From: UMGS1279 sp045540715
GTDB taxonomy: Bacteria > Bacillota > Clostridia > Oscillospirales > Acutalibacteraceae
Direction: 5' to 3'
NCBI GenBank assembly: GCA_045540715.1
Contig: JAZQHT010000013.1
Span: forward strand, 1-64,000
Length of the DNA: 64,000 bases
Shown here: positions 49,013-57,460 of the stretch, piece by piece
Position numbering within the stretch: position 1 is the first letter of the stretch
How the letters are laid out: each line of letters begins with the position of its first letter
Notes under the pieces: generated by a model
Seen by the model: the letters and a program-made list of their open reading frames with translations, nothing else
Database searches by the model: none
What the model was told of the DNA's origin: nothing
Program-made: the position numbers and the translations under genes

Positions 49013-49978
49013 ATGATGAAAACAATCGGGGTATTAACAAGTGGTGGCGACGCCCCCGGTATGAACGCAGCTGTGCGTTCAGTAGCACGTAGCGCCCTTG
49101 CCGCAGGCATTAAAGTTTACGGCATTAAAGGTGGTTACTACGGCCTTATTAATGACGATATTATTGAACTAAATATGCGTTCCGTTTCTGATATTATTCA
49201 TAGAGGCGGCACCTTCCTTTATTCTGCACGCTGTCCTGAATTTAAAACCGAAGAAGGCATGCAAAAAGCTATTGAAACCTGCAAAAAATACGGTATTGAA
49301 GGTATAGTTGTTATTGGTGGCGACGGTTCTTTTAGAGGAGCCAGAGATTTATCTCTTAGAGGTATTCCCTGTGTTGCAATTCCCGCTACTATTGATAACG
49401 ACATTTCTTCAACAGAATATACCTTAGGTTTTGATACCGCTATGAATACTTCTATGGAAATGGTTGATAAACTACGTGATACTATTCAATCTCACGATAG
49501 ATGCTCTGTTGTTGAAATTATGGGTAGAGGAGCTGGACATTTAGCATTACACACTGCTCTAGCAGTTGGCGCAACAAGCGTTATTGTTCCGGAAATTCCT
49601 TATGATTTTAAAAGAGATATTCTTGATAGAATTGAATATACACGCTCTATTGGTAAAAAGCACTTTATTATTGTTGTTGCTGAAGGTGTTGGCGGTGTTC
49701 ACGAAATGGCTAAACAAATTCAAGCCACAACCGGTATTGATACTCGTGCAACAGTTTTAGGCCACGTTCAACGTGGTGGTAACCCAACCGCTAAAGACAG
49801 AAATATGGCAGCACTTTATGGTAATGCCGCTGTTGAACTATTAAAACAAGGTATTGGTAACCGCGTTGTTGCTTATAAAGAAAGCAAAATTATTGACTAC
49901 GATATTTTCGAAGCATTAAATATGAAAAAACCTTTTGATTTCGACGTTTACGAAATCGGCAGATCAATTTCTATTTAG
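49013..49978 (+). CDS. pfkA: ATP-dependent 6-phosphofructokinase
   Basis: This 321-aa glycolytic enzyme converts fructose 6-phosphate to fructose 1,6-bisphosphate. It has GGDAPGMNAAVR (ATP site), GGDGSFRGA, catalytic PATIDNDI, MGRGAGHLALH and HVQRGGNPTAKDR. The length matches the allosteric bacterial type. A TTG at 48998 is in frame, but the ATG at 49013 has GGAG 9 nt upstream (an ATG at 49016 is also possible). It has its own promoter after the hprK-dnaE operon and a strong terminator. Confidence 0.96.
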   Translation: MMKTIGVLTSGGDAPGMNAAVRSVARSALAAGIKVYGIKGGYYGLINDDIIELNMRSVSDIIHRGGTFLYSARCPEFKTEEGMQKAIETCKKYGIEGIVVIGGDGSFRGARDLSLRGIPCVAIPATIDNDISSTEYTLGFDTAMNTSMEMVDKLRDTIQSHDRCSVVEIMGRGAGHLALHTALAVGATSVIVPEIPYDFKRDILDRIEYTRSIGKKHFIIVVAEGVGGVHEMAKQIQATTGIDTRATVLGHVQRGGNPTAKDRNMAALYGNAAVELLKQGIGNRVVAYKESKIIDYDIFEALNMKKPFDFDVYEIGRSISI

Positions 49979-49992
49979 TTGAATAAAAAATT

Positions 49993-50023
49993 AAAAGCCT
50001 CGGTAAAAACCGAGGCTTTTTTT
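49993..50023. terminator. terminator of pfkA, bidirectional
   Basis: A perfect 12-bp stem AAAAGCCTCGGT/ACCGAGGCTTTT has a 4-nt loop and a T run. It also faces the converging ECF S gene. Confidence 0.9.
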
Positions 50024-50024
50024 A

Positions 50025-50618
50025 TTATGCAATTTTTTTCAAATAATTATATATAACTTTATTAATTACTGCACCAGCAACCAATGTAATAAGCATTTCA
50101 ATTAAAAAGTTTAATGTAAATGCTGATAAAAATACCGTCATAAATGTTTTGCCAGCAAGAACAGTTTCTTCGTATAAAAGAATATAAGAAGTCATAAACA
50201 AAGAAGTGTTTAAAATCGGAACCAGTGCTGAAGAAAGAATAATTGCAAAGGTTTCATATTTACCCTTAAAAAGTTGAAAAACAATTGCAGGTATTAAACC
50301 AGCTAAAATTCTAGGCACAAAGCACATAAAAGCATAAGCTAAAGGTTTTGCATTAAAAAATGTTGCAGCTAAAGGATCTATCATAGCTCCCAGTCCAAAC
50401 GCTTGTATGAAGCTTGTTAGACCAAATATAAATCCTAAAATTGCGCCACCTTTTTTACCGGTACAAATAGCTCCTAAAGCTACAGGTATTGTCATTAGTG
50501 TGACAGATAACCCGCCTGGTATTGGTATGTACCCTATTGGTGTAAAATGCATTACAGCCATTATAGCAATAAACATTGCTATGAGTACAAATTGAAATAA
50601 GTTTTGTTTTTTTGACAT
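50025..50618 (-). CDS. ECF transporter S component, probably pantothenate (PanT-like)
   Basis: This 197-aa membrane protein with six helices carries the S-component pattern (AMFIAIMAVMHFTPIGYIPIPGGLSVTLMTIPVALGAI, KKGGAILGFIFGLTSF). It follows coaX (pantothenate kinase) by 54 bp in the same direction, which supports pantothenate as cargo. It would need an EcfT/A module encoded elsewhere, or could share the one at 27.7-30.2 kb. Confidence 0.8.
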   Translation of the reverse strand: MSKKQNLFQFVLIAMFIAIMAVMHFTPIGYIPIPGGLSVTLMTIPVALGAICTGKKGGAILGFIFGLTSFIQAFGLGAMIDPLAATFFNAKPLAYAFMCFVPRILAGLIPAIVFQLFKGKYETFAIILSSALVPILNTSLFMTSYILLYEETVLAGKTFMTVFLSAFTLNFLIEMLITLVAGAVINKVIYNYLKKIA

Positions 50619-50634
50619 ATTAAATTCCTCCTGA

Positions 50635-50660
50635 TACTGTCCAAAATGGTACAGTTCATA
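50635..50660 (-). promoter_or_regulatory. imperfect palindrome upstream of the PanT-like gene
   Basis: CTGTACC and TGGACAG (read on the minus strand) are separated by 4 nt, 17-40 bases before the start. It may be an operator or a weak hairpin. No clear promoter boxes accompany it. Confidence 0.3.
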
Positions 50661-50672
50661 TTTAAACGCTAA

Positions 50673-51437
50673 CTATACGTTGCGTTTATAAACGTTGTAA
50701 AGACCGTCTAAAAGCAGATTTTCATCGGCTAAAATATCGTGCTTACAATATTTTATAATTTCACCTGCTCGGCCGCCCGTTGCAATAACGGTTACTTTAT
50801 CTTCCTTAAGTTCTGCTTTAAAGCGTTCAATAAGCCCGTCTATCATAGCGGCGGTGCCATATACAAGACCCACCTGCATACACTCAACCGTATTAGAACC
50901 AATTGATTTTTTGGGAGCTTTTAAACTAATACTTGGAAGCAGAGTGGTTTTTTGTGTCAATGCTTCTAAGGTAGTACCTACCCCTGCGGCAATAGCTCCG
51001 CCCAAAAATTCACCCTTTTTATTAATTACGGTAAGGGTTGTGGCGGTGCCCATATCAATAATAATTGCAGGTAAAAAATATTTTGCAAGGGCCCCTACAG
51101 CACCAGCGGCTAAGTCCGCACCAAGTTGCGCGGGATTATCAATTTTAATATTAAGGCCGGTTTTTACGCCAGGTCCTAAAATGATTGGTGTAACACCATA
51201 AAGTTTAATTATTGCGCGGTTAATCTTTTCTTCAACTATCGGTACAACTGAACTAATAATTGCGCCACTTATTTTACCACTAAAGCCGTTTAAGGTTAAA
51301 ACGTCTTTAATATCAATGGCATATTCATCGGCGGTTTTACCGCTATCTGTTGAAAGTCGCGAAACTAAACTTAATTTATCATCTAAAAATCCACCAAGGG
51401 TTATATTGGTATTTCCAATGTCAACAGTTAAAATCAA
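50673..51437 (-). CDS. coaX: type III pantothenate kinase
   Basis: This 254-aa enzyme starts coenzyme A synthesis by phosphorylating pantothenate. It has the N-terminal ASKHA phosphate motif DIGNTNITLGGF, then GPGVKTGLNIKIDNPAQLGADLAAGAVGA, the catalytic Asp in IIDMGTATT, and ATGGRA. The frame reaches a GTG at 51449 that overlaps the AAGGGTGG ribosome site. The TTG at 51437 gives the usual (M)ILTVDIGNTN start. It is paired with the ECF S gene downstream. Confidence 0.95.
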   Translation of the reverse strand: MILTVDIGNTNITLGGFLDDKLSLVSRLSTDSGKTADEYAIDIKDVLTLNGFSGKISGAIISSVVPIVEEKINRAIIKLYGVTPIILGPGVKTGLNIKIDNPAQLGADLAAGAVGALAKYFLPAIIIDMGTATTLTVINKKGEFLGGAIAAGVGTTLEALTQKTTLLPSISLKAPKKSIGSNTVECMQVGLVYGTAAMIDGLIERFKAELKEDKVTVIATGGRAGEIIKYCKHDILADENLLLDGLYNVYKRNV

Positions 51438-51463
51438 AGTGAAATCCACCCTTCTATTAAGTT

Positions 51464-52030
51464 TTATTTAAATAAAGATACAGCCGAAAGTTTGCCGTTA
51501 AAGAATATTAATTTTAATTCATAATCGCCTGTATTAATATAAATCTTTTTAGCACCATCCGGCTCGGCACCTAATAAAAAGAAAATATCATCTTTTGTTA
51601 CTAGGGTTTCAGCGGCGTCATTAGGCATTGAATTTTTTACTTCTTCTAAAGTTGTAAGGCCTGCTGTAAAACCATAGGCCTTTTCAACCGAAGTAACACC
51701 AACAATGCCACCTTCTTTATTTTCGGTTTCGTAATAATACGCAAATGCGCCTAAATCAATTTTTGTATATTCTCTTGTTTCATAAACCAAAACTTCCGCA
51801 GCATAAGGGTCGCTTTCGTACTGAGCGTTATAATATGCTAAAACCTCGTCAACGTTAGCACCAATACCAAATTGCATTTCGGTAATTTTGCCAGATGAAG
51901 CTAAATTTGCCAAAGCAACAGGTGGCTTTGATGAAGTACTAACGTAAGTTTCGTTCACCTTTTCACAGGCTGTAAATACACAAAAAATCATTAAAACCAA
52001 TAAAAATAAACTAATAACTTTTTTCATCAT
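51464..52030 (-). CDS. lipoprotein of unknown function
   Basis: This 188-aa protein has a lipoprotein signal (lipobox VFTAC, Cys about 22). The mature part includes FGIGANVDEVLAYYNAQYES and GVTSVEKAYGFTAGLTTLEEV, which hints at two copies of a beta-beta-alpha module. I do not recognise the family. The ATG overlaps the pncB stop (ATGATGA), so it is translationally coupled to an NAD-salvage enzyme without an evident functional link. Confidence 0.6.
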   Translation of the reverse strand: MMKKVISLFLLVLMIFCVFTACEKVNETYVSTSSKPPVALANLASSGKITEMQFGIGANVDEVLAYYNAQYESDPYAAEVLVYETREYTKIDLGAFAYYYETENKEGGIVGVTSVEKAYGFTAGLTTLEEVKNSMPNDAAETLVTKDDIFFLLGAEPDGAKKIYINTGDYELKLIFFNGKLSAVSLFK

Positions 52031-53457
52031 TTATCTCCTTTTAACATTTTTTCGCGTAAATCCCATAAATCTTGAGTTAAGTCAACGTAATAAGTATGAG
52101 GTTTTTCAAAACGTTTAACTTCATCCCAAAGGGTGTTAACCGCCGTTTTGCTATATTCTGCAATATCAGAAAGTTTTGGAAGTTCGTAAACAAGTTTACC
52201 ATTTTCAAAAATTTGTTTTCTAAGTGGTACCGCAGTAAAATCTGTAACGGTTTTACGTTTCCAAGTATGAACAGGGTCGAACAGCGTAAAGGGTGCTTCA
52301 ATTTTTTCGTCCTTTAGACAAATAACATCGGCCATTGCCATATTGCTTTCATTATCGTATAATCTGTAAATTTCTTTAACACCGGGTATTGTAACCTTTG
52401 CGGTGTTTTCGCTAATTTTGATTTTGGGTGTAATATTACCTTTATCGTCTTCGGTAGCAACAAGTTTATAAACGCCGCCAAACACTGCTTCTGAAGAAGC
52501 AGTAATTAAACGTTCACCAACACCGAAAGAATCAATTGCAGCCCCTTGAATAAGCAAATCTCTAATTAAATATTCGTCTAACGAGTTAGAAATGCAAATT
52601 TTGCAATCTGGGTAACCTGCTTTATCTAATATCTTACGACATTTTGAACTTAGGTAAGAAATATCGCCACTATCAATTCTAATACCGGCCGGTCTATAAC
52701 CTTTTGGTTTTAATACTTCGTCAAAAACCTTAATTGCATTTGGAAGACCCGACTGTAAAACGTTATATGTATCTACAAGTAAAATACAACTTTCGGGATA
52801 TTCTTCGGCATAGGTTTTAAATGCGTCATATTCGCTATCAAACAGTTGCACCCAGCTATGAGCCATTGTGCCCATTGGTTTTGCGCCAAACTTTTGTGCC
52901 GACATAACACAGCTTGTCCCTGCGCAACCGCCAATAATAGCGGCTCTAGCACCATAAACAGAGGCCGCAGTACCGTGAGCACGACGAGCGCCAAATTCCA
53001 TAACGGGTTTACCGTTTGCCGCACGCACAATTCTATTAGCCTTTGTTGCAATTAAAGATTGATGGTTAATTGTTAAAAGCACCATTGTTTCAACAATAAA
53101 GGCTTGCATTGCAGGACCACGAACGGTAATTATTGGTTCGTTCGGAAATATAGGTGTACCTTCAGGTACTGCCCAAACGTCGCAACAAAACTCGAAATCT
53201 CTTAAAAACTCTAAAAATTCTTCACAGAATAAATTTAAAGAGCGTAAATAGTCTATATCTTCTTTTGTAAATTTTAAGTTTTTTAAGTAATCGATAAGTT
53301 GTTCAAGTCCTGCCATAATGGCAAAGCCGCCTTCGTCGGGGACGCGGCGGAAAAACATATCGAAATAACAAATTGTATCTTTCTTATCTGAATGAAGAAT
53401 GCCGTTTGACATTGTAAATTCATACAAGTCAAGCAGCATTGAATAGTTATTATTCAT
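52027..53457 (-). CDS. pncB: nicotinate phosphoribosyltransferase
   Basis: This 476-aa enzyme joins nicotinate and PRPP (with ATP) to nicotinate mononucleotide in NAD salvage. Features are the N-terminal LLDLYEFTMSNG, FGARRAHG, MGTMAHSWVQ (phosphorylated-His loop) and GIRIDSGDISYLS. The ATG at 53457 overlaps the stop of the Asp23 gene by 8 nt. The frame is open 27 bases further but without a better site. Confidence 0.95.
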   Translation of the reverse strand: MNNNYSMLLDLYEFTMSNGILHSDKKDTICYFDMFFRRVPDEGGFAIMAGLEQLIDYLKNLKFTKEDIDYLRSLNLFCEEFLEFLRDFEFCCDVWAVPEGTPIFPNEPIITVRGPAMQAFIVETMVLLTINHQSLIATKANRIVRAANGKPVMEFGARRAHGTAASVYGARAAIIGGCAGTSCVMSAQKFGAKPMGTMAHSWVQLFDSEYDAFKTYAEEYPESCILLVDTYNVLQSGLPNAIKVFDEVLKPKGYRPAGIRIDSGDISYLSSKCRKILDKAGYPDCKICISNSLDEYLIRDLLIQGAAIDSFGVGERLITASSEAVFGGVYKLVATEDDKGNITPKIKISENTAKVTIPGVKEIYRLYDNESNMAMADVICLKDEKIEAPFTLFDPVHTWKRKTVTDFTAVPLRKQIFENGKLVYELPKLSDIAEYSKTAVNTLWDEVKRFEKPHTYYVDLTQDLWDLREKMLKGDK

Positions 53458-53791
53458 CTTCGGTAAACTCCACGTCGGCAACAACTACGTTAACTTTTGT
53501 AACTGCACTGCCCGTCATATTTTGTATATCTTCTTTAATTTTGTTTTGAACTGCTTCTGCAACTTTTGTTGCAATAAAGCCGTTTGCTACTTTAATGTAA
53601 ACTTCAATTTCAACACAATCATTTGCTGTAGTAACCTTTACAGAACGAGTAAATTCGCCGGTGTGGAAAATTGTTTTTACATCTGAAGGGATTTTTGCTA
53701 AAGATGCAACACCCTCAGTTTCGGTAGCGGCAAGGCCTGCCATTTTGGCAATAACCTCTTTATTAATTGATAAAATATTGTTGTTATCCAA
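53450..53791 (-). CDS. Asp23/Gls24 family envelope stress protein
   Basis: This 113-aa protein has the Asp23 (DUF322) fold pattern (ISKEVIAKMAGLAATETEGVASL near the start, EVYIKVANGFIATKVAEAVQNKIKEDIQNMTG). Such proteins are membrane-associated scaffold or stress factors. A gene of this type commonly follows spoIIIAH in Clostridia, as here (75-bp gap), and it is coupled to pncB. Confidence 0.9.
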   Translation of the reverse strand: MDNNNILSINKEVIAKMAGLAATETEGVASLAKIPSDVKTIFHTGEFTRSVKVTTANDCVEIEVYIKVANGFIATKVAEAVQNKIKEDIQNMTGSAVTKVNVVVADVEFTEDE

Positions 53792-53866
53792 GATAAAAAA
53801 CCTCCCGAATATTTATTATTATAATATTACATTTACTATTATAACAAAAAATATTCAAAATCACAA

Positions 53867-54415
53867 CTACTTTATAGTAACAATTTTAATATTTTCTAAA
53901 GTTACGTCAGATTTAGAGGTTACGGCATCTTGAATTTGCAAGGTTTGACTGCTTGAAATACCGTTGCTTTTTACAATTACGGTGGCTTTATTATCGTTAA
54001 TCATGCAAAGTACCTTTGAAAAACCTTTTGCTATAAGTTCTGCTTCAACATCGGCTTCTTGTGTTACTGCTTTTGCAGCTAAGGTTAATTTTGCCATTGC
54101 TTCGGTTTTTTGAGCATCTGTAACACTAGTAGAATTCAAGGTTTCTTCAATAAGCTTTAAAGCATCATTTCTTGCGGTTTCGCGATCTTTTTTAGCGGTT
54201 GCAAAATAGTCGCTTTCCCCTGCCATTGTTTCTACTGCTTCATCGGTTGCAACAAACTTTGTATCGCCTAAATTTTTATTTTCAGTTGAAACGGCATTGG
54301 TAAAGCCGCCGCTTGTTGCAGAATATTCCATATTAAGCCATATAGCACCGCCAAGTGCTAAAACCATAATAACTAATAACAGTTGTTTTTTACCAAAAAT
54401 TTTGCCCTTTTTCAT
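53867..54415 (-). CDS. spoIIIAH: stage III sporulation protein AH
   Basis: This 182-aa protein has one N-terminal membrane helix (KKQLLLVIMVLALGGAIWLN) and an external domain with a helical linker and the ring-building motif (VEAELIAKGFSKVLCMINDNKATVIVKSNG). It sits in the mother-cell-derived membrane and binds SpoIIQ or its clostridial equivalent across the intermembrane space. It is the last gene of the spoIIIA operon. Confidence 0.93.
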   Translation of the reverse strand: MKKGKIFGKKQLLLVIMVLALGGAIWLNMEYSATSGGFTNAVSTENKNLGDTKFVATDEAVETMAGESDYFATAKKDRETARNDALKLIEETLNSTSVTDAQKTEAMAKLTLAAKAVTQEADVEAELIAKGFSKVLCMINDNKATVIVKSNGISSSQTLQIQDAVTSKSDVTLENIKIVTIK

Positions 54416-54430
54416 AATAATTCTCCTTAT

Positions 54431-54910
54431 TTAATTTATAACTGAAATTTTACTGCTTCTAATATTCAGCAGAGCAGCAACCGCTTCTTTTATGGCCGTT
54501 TTTTGCGAGTTTGTGGCTCCTTTTGCTATAACCACAACTCCCCTAATTTGAGGCATTTTTTCTGTAACAATAAGTGCTTTTTGCCCACCCGAACCATCAT
54601 CAACAACAATGTAACTTTGTTCGTTTTTTTCTTGTTCAGTTGTGTTTTGATCTAAATAAACGTACTCTGTGCCGGTTTCTAAAGTAAGGGTGGCTTCTGC
54701 TTGAAGTCCCGTTACTTTAGAAGCAATTTTTGCAATTTTTTCTTCTAATAAAGCTATGTATTCGCTATGATTTAGATTTTCGGTTTCGGCTTTTTCGGGT
54801 TCTTTTATAAAGGTTGAAACAATTAAAATTACCCCCAAAACCACCAAAAACGCAATTATTATATTTGTTTTTTTCTTGTCTTTTAAAATCTCTAAAAATT
54901 TAGCCTTCAT
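54431..54910 (-). CDS. spoIIIAG: stage III sporulation protein AG
   Basis: This 159-aa protein has one N-terminal membrane helix (NIIIAFLVVLGVILIVSTF) and a secretin-like ring domain ending in VVVIAKGATNSQKTAIKEAVAALLNIRSSKISV. It forms the large ring of the feeding-tube channel between mother cell and forespore. It is shorter than B. subtilis AG (about 230 aa). It overlaps spoIIIAF by 11 nt. Confidence 0.92.
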   Translation of the reverse strand: MKAKFLEILKDKKKTNIIIAFLVVLGVILIVSTFIKEPEKAETENLNHSEYIALLEEKIAKIASKVTGLQAEATLTLETGTEYVYLDQNTTEQEKNEQSYIVVDDGSGGQKALIVTEKMPQIRGVVVIAKGATNSQKTAIKEAVAALLNIRSSKISVIN

Positions 54911-55322
54911 AGTTTTTTACTACCTTTGTAAAATCTAATTCTTTAAGCAAAGCAAGTATTTCTTCTTTTTTGTGATTTGAAATTATTTCTACTCTTTTAA
55001 TTGTTATGCTGTAATCTTGTGAAATATTTGCAAAAACCTTAATTTCTTGAAATTCCACGTTATTTCTTTTTAAAATATCTTCTATTAATAACTTTACAGA
55101 GTTAGTTTTTATGCTTAAAACTTCATTTTCAATTTGCGGCGTACTAACCGTTATTTTGTTGGTTTTTATTGTTGGTAAAACCTTAAAAAAAGGCATAATT
55201 ATGATACATAAAAACACAATTGAAATTAAAAATTTTAAGGTTTTTTCTTTTACCGGTACAAGCATTGTCAATAAAGAAAGACTTATTACCCCTACCGTTA
55301 CCATTATAATTAATTCTTTCAT
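54900..55322 (-). CDS. spoIIIAF: stage III sporulation protein AF
   Basis: This 140-aa protein has two N-terminal membrane helices (LIIMVTVGVISLSLLTMLV and FLISIVFLCIIIMPFF) and a small external ring-type domain. It is shorter than the B. subtilis protein. Its identity rests on helices, position between AE and AG, and the domain pattern (TIKRVEIISNHKKEEILALLKE). Confidence 0.88.
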   Translation of the reverse strand: MKELIIMVTVGVISLSLLTMLVPVKEKTLKFLISIVFLCIIIMPFFKVLPTIKTNKITVSTPQIENEVLSIKTNSVKLLIEDILKRNNVEFQEIKVFANISQDYSITIKRVEIISNHKKEEILALLKELDFTKVVKNYEG

Positions 55323-55323
55323 T

Positions 55324-56415
55324 TTATCTTTTTAACCTTATTAAAATTCCAAGCCCTATAATAAACAAAAGGCCGACAAAAATTAAAATTCCAATAGTTA
55401 CCGATATAACTGCGTTAACCGATTTTAAAAAGTCGCTTAACGTTTTAATAGATAACACTTCTGCAACAAATGAAGACAAAAAAATTGAAGCCTTCCAAAA
55501 AAGCAAGGTTATTAAAGTAGGTAATAAAATAACAATTATTGCAAGTACGCCAAAACTGCCAACTCCTGTTTTTAAAAGTTCTAGGGAAGCCACAGTAACG
55601 GTTAAACTTTCGGAAATGGCTCCACCAACAACCGGCACACCCGATGCTAAAAAGCGTGTGGTTTTTATTGCTAAACTATCTGACGAAGCCGAAACTCCGC
55701 TTGAAATTGAAAGCACTCCTAGAAAAATTGTTGTGCAAAAACCCATAATATAATTTGCAGCCGATTTTATGCTGTTTGCAAAGCCATTTAAAGAAAATAC
55801 AGGCGAAATGCTACTTGAAATGGTTAAAGATAAATAGCCGCCCATTAATGGTAAAAACGCAGTTGTTGAAGCCTTTGAAACAAAGGATGCCACAAACAGT
55901 AATAATGGTGAACTGATTTTTGCCGTACCTATAAACCCGCTTGAAATTACAACGCTTATAAAAACCGGAATAAAAGAAAGCATAAAGTTTGAAACGGCTG
56001 AAAGTGTATTTGCCGCCCCAACTAATGTATTAAAAAGCGGCAAAAGCACAGTACCTGCCGCTGCCATTATTAAAAAACTTAAAAAATGACGGTTTTCTTC
56101 TAAAAAACTTGAACACGCGGCGGTAATAATACCAACGGCACTCAAAGCTAAAAAAGAAGCCAGCGGCGTTTTGTATCCGTTAGATATAAGTTCTTTAAAG
56201 ACCTCAAAAAGATTGCTTGGATTAAGGTTTGATACAAAGTCTTCATCTTCTAAAGCAAGACCGTGTTTTTCTAAAACATCGTAACCCGAAAAATTTGAAA
56301 ATTCTTTATATTCATCTTCATTTAAAAGGGTTGTAGTTTCTGCGTTAGCCTTTAAATTCAATATGCAAACAAGACTAAATATAACTATAAAAATTCTTAA
56401 TATTTTGGTTTTCAT
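55324..56415 (-). CDS. spoIIIAE: stage III sporulation protein AE
   Basis: This 363-aa protein is predicted to have a signal peptide (ending about ANA), a short external segment and about seven membrane helices. The conserved membrane core includes KASTTAFLPLMGGYLSLTISSSISPVFSLNG and ASGVPVVGGAISESLTVTVASLELLKTGVG. It forms the membrane base of the SpoIIIA-SpoIIQ channel. It starts 1 bp after the AD stop. Confidence 0.93.
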   Translation of the reverse strand: MKTKILRIFIVIFSLVCILNLKANAETTTLLNEDEYKEFSNFSGYDVLEKHGLALEDEDFVSNLNPSNLFEVFKELISNGYKTPLASFLALSAVGIITAACSSFLEENRHFLSFLIMAAAGTVLLPLFNTLVGAANTLSAVSNFMLSFIPVFISVVISSGFIGTAKISSPLLLFVASFVSKASTTAFLPLMGGYLSLTISSSISPVFSLNGFANSIKSAANYIMGFCTTIFLGVLSISSGVSASSDSLAIKTTRFLASGVPVVGGAISESLTVTVASLELLKTGVGSFGVLAIIVILLPTLITLLFWKASIFLSSFVAEVLSIKTLSDFLKSVNAVISVTIGILIFVGLLFIIGLGILIRLKR

Positions 56416-56416
56416 T

Positions 56417-56803
56417 TTATTTTATGAGGCTTATTGCTATATCTAAAACCTCCTTTAAAAAAGGTATTGATAAAGCAATTAAAGCAACCTTTCCTATTAA
56501 CTCGGCTTTACTTGCAAGAGCGGTTTGTCCGCTATCTTTACAAATATCACTTGCAAGTTTAGAAATGTAACAAATGGCAATCCCTTTAAGGATGGTAAAA
56601 AAATAATTAGAATCAAGTCTAGCTTTTTTAAAGATATTATGTATTTCATTAATGTATGGGGTTATTTGTTTTAAAACAAAATATATGCAAATAACCGAAG
56701 CCCCAACAGTTAAAAAAATTGCAAAACTTGTTTTTTGCTCTTTAAGAATTACCGCTAAAAAGCAAGCAACTAAAACAAAGGCAATATACAGTAAAATTTT
56801 CAT
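56417..56803 (-). CDS. spoIIIAD: stage III sporulation protein AD
   Basis: This 128-aa membrane protein has three to four helices with the family pattern (FTILKGIAICYISKLASDICKDSGQTALASKAELIGKVALIALSIPFLKEVL). It is related to SpoIIIAC and a component of the channel base. It overlaps spoIIIAC by 4 nt. Confidence 0.93.
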   Translation of the reverse strand: MKILLYIAFVLVACFLAVILKEQKTSFAIFLTVGASVICIYFVLKQITPYINEIHNIFKKARLDSNYFFTILKGIAICYISKLASDICKDSGQTALASKAELIGKVALIALSIPFLKEVLDIAISLIK

Positions 56804-56994
56804 AACCCGAATATGTTTTTTATGTTACTAAACAGTTCGCCTATCATATTTACCACCATCATCAAAACCACAATAAGACCGGCAAGTGTGGTTAAAAGGG
56901 CTTGTTCTTCTCTGCCTGAACGGGTTAATAGTTGGTTTAAAACTGCAACTATTATTCCTATACCCGCAATTTTAAAAATAAAATCTACATCCAT
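56800..56994 (-). CDS. spoIIIAC: stage III sporulation protein AC
   Basis: This 64-aa protein has two membrane helices (FKIAGIGIIVAVLNQLL and LLTTLAGLIVVLMMVV) separated by SGREEQA, the standard size and sequence of SpoIIIAC. The start follows AAAGGA. Confidence 0.94.
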   Translation of the reverse strand: MDVDFIFKIAGIGIIVAVLNQLLTRSGREEQALLTTLAGLIVVLMMVVNMIGELFSNIKNIFGL

Positions 56995-57007
56995 AGTTTT
57001 TTCCTTT

Positions 57008-57460
57008 CTAAATAACTACTAAAAACACCATCAAAGCAATGCCGTTAAAAACTGTAAGTATTACCTTGCCTTTTTCTTTTAATTCTTTTATTGAACCTTC
57101 TTTTAAGGCATTTATTTCTAAAAGTTTATGTTCAGTTTGGCTAAAAATATACTCTCGGTCTCCTGATTGCACCGATAATAAAAAACCGTTTATAAGGTTA
57201 ATTTCTTGCGGAGTAAGCCCCATATTTTTTAAATATTCCAGATTGGCGGTTATTGGACTATTAAATATAAAAAAATTACTGTTAAAGCCTTTTAAAACAC
57301 TATAAAGTTCTTTATTTGTGTATTTTATTTTATCTATGGTTGCTTTAAAAATATTGAAAATTTCGGTTAAGGTTTTCTTACGTAAAATAAGATTATAATA
57401 CTTTTTAAACCCTAATAAAGCCGGTGCTAAACTTATTAAAATTGCCCCTAATATTCTCAT
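57008..57460 (-). CDS. spoIIIAB: stage III sporulation protein AB
   Basis: This 150-aa protein has N- and C-terminal membrane helices with a helical cytoplasmic middle, resembling type II secretion GspF-like pieces. A GTG at 57472 is in frame, but the ATG at 57460 overlaps the spoIIIAA stop in ATGA and starts at the family position (MRILGAILISLAPALLGF). That makes AA and AB translationally coupled. Confidence 0.9.
   Translation of the reverse strand: MRILGAILISLAPALLGFKKYYNLILRKKTLTEIFNIFKATIDKIKYTNKELYSVLKGFNSNFFIFNSPITANLEYLKNMGLTPQEINLINGFLLSVQSGDREYIFSQTEHKLLEINALKEGSIKELKEKGKVILTVFNGIALMVFLVVI

Noticed and set aside
50025..50672. Riboswitch upstream of the PanT-like gene
   Set aside because: The 54-bp gap after coaX is too short for known classes and holds only a weak palindrome.
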